Shown here: positions 5,391 to 7,974 of the stretch, piece after piece
Position numbering within the stretch: the stretch's first letter is position 1
Layout of the letters: each line of letters begins with the position of its first letter
Assembly: GCA_003153055.1 (NCBI GenBank)
Contig: PMBV01000152.1
Span: 1-7,974 of the forward strand
Length of the DNA stretch: 7,974 nucleotides
Direction: 5' to 3'
Source of the DNA: Myxococcales bacterium
GTDB taxonomy: Bacteria; Myxococcota; Myxococcia; Myxococcales; Myxococcaceae
The notes under the pieces: generated by a model
Told to the model about the DNA's origin: nothing
The model's input: only the letters and a program-made list of their open reading frames with translations
Database searches by the model: none
Program-made: the position numbers and the translations under genes

Positions 5391-5412
5391 CGATCCGCTT
5401 TCACGCGGATCG
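5391..5412. terminator. Hairpin between convergent genes, probable terminator
   Basis: CGATCCGC-TTTCAC-GCGGATCG is a perfect 8-bp stem with a 6-base loop, four bases after the ArsR stop and 74 bases before the stop of the convergent Cys-rich gene. There is no T-tract on either side, so it is a stem-loop terminator or 3' end stabiliser rather than a textbook intrinsic terminator. It could serve both strands. Confidence 0.65.
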
Positions 5413-5485
5413 GGGTGACCGTTCGCAGCAAGGGATGAACCAGGGCACCCGGCCATCGAGTGCCCCGCCTGGTTCCGGTCTCACC

Positions 5486-7690
5486 TCAGCGCTTCACGCC
5501 TTCGCAGTACCCCACGCACTGCTGCCCACTGCACTGGCCGCTGGCGCACTCGACGCTGGCACGGCAGGTCTCCCCCAATGCCAGCCCACTCTTGAGCGCG
5601 ACGCACTTGCCCCACTCACCGTCGCACCGAAGCCCGGCTCCGCACGGCCGGTCGGCGTCGCAGGTCTCGTCGACTTTCGCCCTGGCAGTGCAGACGTCAT
5701 GAGCGACGCACTCGAGGGCGGTGACACAGGCACCCGAGCTGGTGCAGGTCGCGCTCTCGGCGAGGCGGCCGGCGCACGTCCCCGTGAAGCCGCGGCACCA
5801 GTTGCCGACTCCACACAGCGTCGTCCCTGAGCTGCAGGCGGCCCCGGCGTCCAGCGCCGCGGTGCAAACGTACGCTGGAGACGGGCACAGGAGCCCGCCA
5901 GCGCACTCGGCGGCGGTGGAGCAGGCCACACCGGCGGCCTTGCCCAGCACGCAGCCGTAGCCACCATCACTCCCCTGCGCACAGAGCGTGCCCGGCGCGC
6001 ACAGCGCCCCCTGGTTCCCGGCGATGGAGCACAGGCCGGCGAGGTTGGCGTACTGCGTACAACGATAGGGGGAGGAGTAAAGAGAGCAATAGGTCCCCAC
6101 GGCACATGCACTCTGGGCACTGGAGCACCCGGCGTCCTCCGCCAACCGTGGGGCGCAGACGGCGCCGCTGGAGCAGTAATACCCGTCGTTGCACACCGTC
6201 GAGGCGTTGTTGCACGACTGCCCGGCGCCGGCCTTCGTGCCCGTCTGACAGACGTACCCCCCGCCGCTTCCGCAGTACTCCGTCGTCGGGCAGGCCTCTG
6301 ACAGATTACACATCGCACCGCTCGAAGCACGGGTGGCGCAGCGCCCCGCCCAGTGTTGACAGAGGAGCCCCGAGGCGCAGTCGGAGCCAGTGGAGCACGT
6401 GGTACCGGCGGAGAACAGCGCCTCGCAGTTCCCGGTGGTAGTGTTGCAGCGGGCGGTCTCCACACACGGGGCCGAGGAGCCGCACGCCGAGCCCAAGGCC
6501 ACCCGGTCCACGCACGTCAGGCTCGCCAACGAAGAGCAATAGAGGCCGGCGGCGCAGTCTCCCGCGCTCAGCGACGCGCAGCTGACGCCCTTCGCTTTCC
6601 GCGCCCGACAGACGTGGGTGCCGGCGAGGTCGCAGGAGGAGCCGACCTGACAATCGGTGTTGGCATTGCAGGACGCCCCGTCGGCGACGGGCGCGCGGCA
6701 GGCGCTGCTGATGCAGGCGAGCCCGGTGCCACATGGCGTATTGGAGTCACAGGGGTCGCCGGCCTTCCCGGTCGACAGGGGCACCCCGCAGGAGTTGTTC
6801 GTCGAGGTCGTGTCGCACCACAGGCCCGCTTGGCAATTGGTCGACGCGTTACACGACCCACTCGAGGCAGCGGGCGCCTCGCACTTGCGCTGGTCCTGAT
6901 TGCACCGGCCCGACAGGCACTGGCGGTTCTGGAAGCACTCGGCGTCGGAGGCCAGCAGTGAAGCGCAGGCCTGGGCGTTGGTGTCGCAGAACAACCCGCT
7001 GCCGCACTGCGAGTCGGAGGCACAGAACTTCCCCTCCGACTGCTTGTCGCTCGCGGCGCACCAATTGTCGCGGGAGGCAACCGCGGCGCACGAGTCGGTG
7101 TCGGGGCACTCGGTGTCGCTCCGACAGGCCTGGCCCTCGGCGGACTTGGCCCGGCAGAGGCCCGGTGCGCTGCCGGTGGCCCCCCAGCACGTGGCGCCAG
7201 TGACGCAGTCGACGTCGAGGTAGCAAATCGCCCCCGCCGCCTGCTGGCCGGTGAAGACGACGGAGTCCTGGCAGGCGTCGGTGACGCTCTTCCCCAGCGG
7301 GCTCTGCTTGCAGTTGCCCTTGGCCTGCTCGTACAGCTTGATGCACGCATCGAGCTTGGCGGTGTCGAGCTTGGTGCGCCCGCTGCGAATGGACTCCAGG
7401 AGCGTCCGGTCGGTGGTGACGAAGCGCGCATGCATCAGGTCGACGCACTTGGCCTGTGAGTCGAGGGCCGCGCGGGCGACCTCGACGGAGTACGAATCGG
7501 ACGTGCTCAGCCCGAGCATGCTCATCAGCTCCGAGGTCTCACAGCAGGCGCGAGCCCAGGCACACTGCGAATCCGAGAGCTTGCCAACGTAGGACTCCTC
7601 CGACGTCAGCCCGGAGCAATCGACGACGACGACGCTGAGCAGGCTCAACACTGCGAGGAGCGAGCGCTTCGAGACATGTGTAGGCGCCAT
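5486..7690 (-). CDS. Exported Cys-rich repeat protein (Dickkopf-N-like, 19 four-Cys modules), probable lipoprotein
   Basis: The product is 734 residues with about 85 Cys. Residues 1-24 are an export signal (KRSLLAVLSLLSVVVV), then VVDC with Cys25 as possible lipidation site; Asp before the Cys is not canonical for a lipobox. An N-terminal region (26-150) has seven Cys. From Cys156 to Cys725 there are 19 consecutive modules of about 30 residues with the pattern C-x4-9-C-x3-5-C-x4-10-C, often reading C.....C..GL.C......C. This resembles the Dickkopf N-terminal Cys-rich repeat found in many myxobacterial surface proteins. The modules are probably disulfide-bonded in the periplasm or on the cell surface. 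No catalytic motif is seen; binding or adhesion is only a guess. The ATG at 7690 is preceded by GGGGAAG at 6 bases. It is convergent with the ArsR gene. Confidence 0.88.
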   Translation of the reverse strand: MAPTHVSKRSLLAVLSLLSVVVVDCSGLTSEESYVGKLSDSQCAWARACCETSELMSMLGLSTSDSYSVEVARAALDSQAKCVDLMHARFVTTDRTLLESIRSGRTKLDTAKLDACIKLYEQAKGNCKQSPLGKSVTDACQDSVVFTGQQAAGAICYLDVDCVTGATCWGATGSAPGLCRAKSAEGQACRSDTECPDTDSCAAVASRDNWCAASDKQSEGKFCASDSQCGSGLFCDTNAQACASLLASDAECFQNRQCLSGRCNQDQRKCEAPAASSGSCNASTNCQAGLWCDTTSTNNSCGVPLSTGKAGDPCDSNTPCGTGLACISSACRAPVADGASCNANTDCQVGSSCDLAGTHVCRARKAKGVSCASLSAGDCAAGLYCSSLASLTCVDRVALGSACGSSAPCVETARCNTTTGNCEALFSAGTTCSTGSDCASGLLCQHWAGRCATRASSGAMCNLSEACPTTEYCGSGGGYVCQTGTKAGAGQSCNNASTVCNDGYYCSSGAVCAPRLAEDAGCSSAQSACAVGTYCSLYSSPYRCTQYANLAGLCSIAGNQGALCAPGTLCAQGSDGGYGCVLGKAAGVACSTAAECAGGLLCPSPAYVCTAALDAGAACSSGTTLCGVGNWCRGFTGTCAGRLAESATCTSSGACVTALECVAHDVCTARAKVDETCDADRPCGAGLRCDGEWGKCVALKSGLALGETCRASVECASGQCSGQQCVGYCEGVKR

Positions 7691-7765
7691 GATGGTCTTC
7701 CCCCATTTCCGGGCGGCAGACCCGGGTGGGCACCTGCTACCGAAGAACGACGGGCCTGGCCCGCA

Positions 7766-7781
7766 TCTGATGCAGATCAGA
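7766..7781. repeat. Inverted repeat upstream of the Cys-rich protein gene
   Basis: TCTGAT-GCAG-ATCAGA is a perfect 6-bp inverted repeat with a 4-base centre, 76-91 bases before the start codon of the Cys-rich gene on the minus strand and about 77 bases after the stop of the neighbouring partial gene. It may be an operator or a weak hairpin; no T-run follows. In the rest of the 167-bp gap I could not identify a convincing sigma-70 promoter. Confidence 0.4.
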
Positions 7782-7857
7782 CACGCTCACCTCAGCACGG
7801 CAAAGAGTGCTGGCCACGAGCCTTGCAAGGTGCTGTCCTCGGGGTTTTGCGAGCGGC

Positions 7858-7974
7858 TCAGCCAATCTCGTTGCTCACCTCGCACTGGGCGGTGGGCGTC
7901 AGCCACCGGAGGATATTGAGCCACAGCTGCTGCACCTGGTAATCGGGATGGCTGGTCCATTCGGAGTTGTAGGT
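7858..7974 (-). CDS. C-terminal 38 residues of an unidentified protein (partial)
   Basis: An open frame enters from the right edge and ends at TGA (7860-7858). The visible residues begin TYNSEWTSHPDYQVQQ, continue LWLNILRWLTPTAQC and end EVSNEIG. The aromatic and Trp-rich composition (WLNILRWLTP) and GC-ending codons look like real protein rather than chance. A tail of this sort, with an Asn-Ala/Ile-x-Arg-Trp helix, recalls the end of ThuA or glutamine-amidotransferase-like domains, but 38 residues are too few to assign. It is on the same strand as, and 167 bp ahead of, the Cys-rich gene, so the two could be co-transcribed. Confidence 0.65.
   Translation of the reverse strand, partial: TYNSEWTSHPDYQVQQLWLNILRWLTPTAQCEVSNEIG

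Noticed and set aside
5494..6465. Arg/Pro/Ala-rich minus-strand frame of 323 codons inside the Cys-rich gene
   Set aside because: It is a shifted-frame shadow of the Cys-repeat gene; the composition is typical of out-of-frame GC-rich codons.

Overview
The window is high-GC DNA (roughly two thirds G+C) with strongly GC-biased third codon positions. Its gene content suggests a myxobacterium (Myxococcota): a Ser/Thr kinase domain of the type fused to AAA-ATPase and histidine kinase modules, an NtrC-type sigma-54 activator with a PAS domain, Gly-rich lipoproteins, and a long Dickkopf-like cysteine-repeat surface protein. No rRNA, tRNA, CRISPR array, transposase or replication origin was recognised. 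The taxonomic call is inference from gene content.

Layout. (1) 1-869, minus: the N-terminal kinase domain of a larger multidomain protein that runs off the left edge. Its catalytic loop has His where the Mg-binding Asn is expected. (2) 870-1980: a HigB2/HigA2-like toxin-antitoxin operon (1159-1850, plus). It has a compact promoter/operator built from four symmetrically placed GCGTA half-sites. A diverged ~38-bp direct repeat occurs on both sides of the operon (931-968 and 1943-1980). (3) 1981-2432: mostly non-coding. It holds a 17-bp tandem duplication, a possible 57-residue hydrophobic small protein, a 16-bp palindrome and a possible sigma-54 promoter. (4) 2433-3362, plus: a secreted lipoprotein with a long Gly/Ser linker and a complete SGNH-hydrolase catalytic set. 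(5) 3477-4916, plus: a PAS - AAA+ - Fis sigma-54-dependent activator whose PAS domain has three clustered Cys. (6) 5018-5386, plus: an ArsR-family repressor with four Cys, followed by a hairpin that lies between convergent genes. (7) 5486-7690, minus: a 734-residue exported protein with 19 successive four-cysteine modules. (8) 7858-7974, minus: the C-terminal end of another gene entering from the right edge.

How the parts may work together. The toxin-antitoxin pair is self-contained and probably autoregulated. The most testable regulatory idea is that the PAS/AAA+ activator drives the lipoprotein gene just upstream of it. The palindromes at 2214-2229 and about 2250-2265 would be upstream activating sites, and the GG-N10-GC element at 2364-2377 the sigma-54 promoter. 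Both regulators (PAS activator and ArsR) carry Cys clusters suited to redox, metal or sulfur sensing, but the signal cannot be read from sequence. The Cys-rich protein and the partial gene beside it are on the opposite strand and look like a separate envelope-associated unit.
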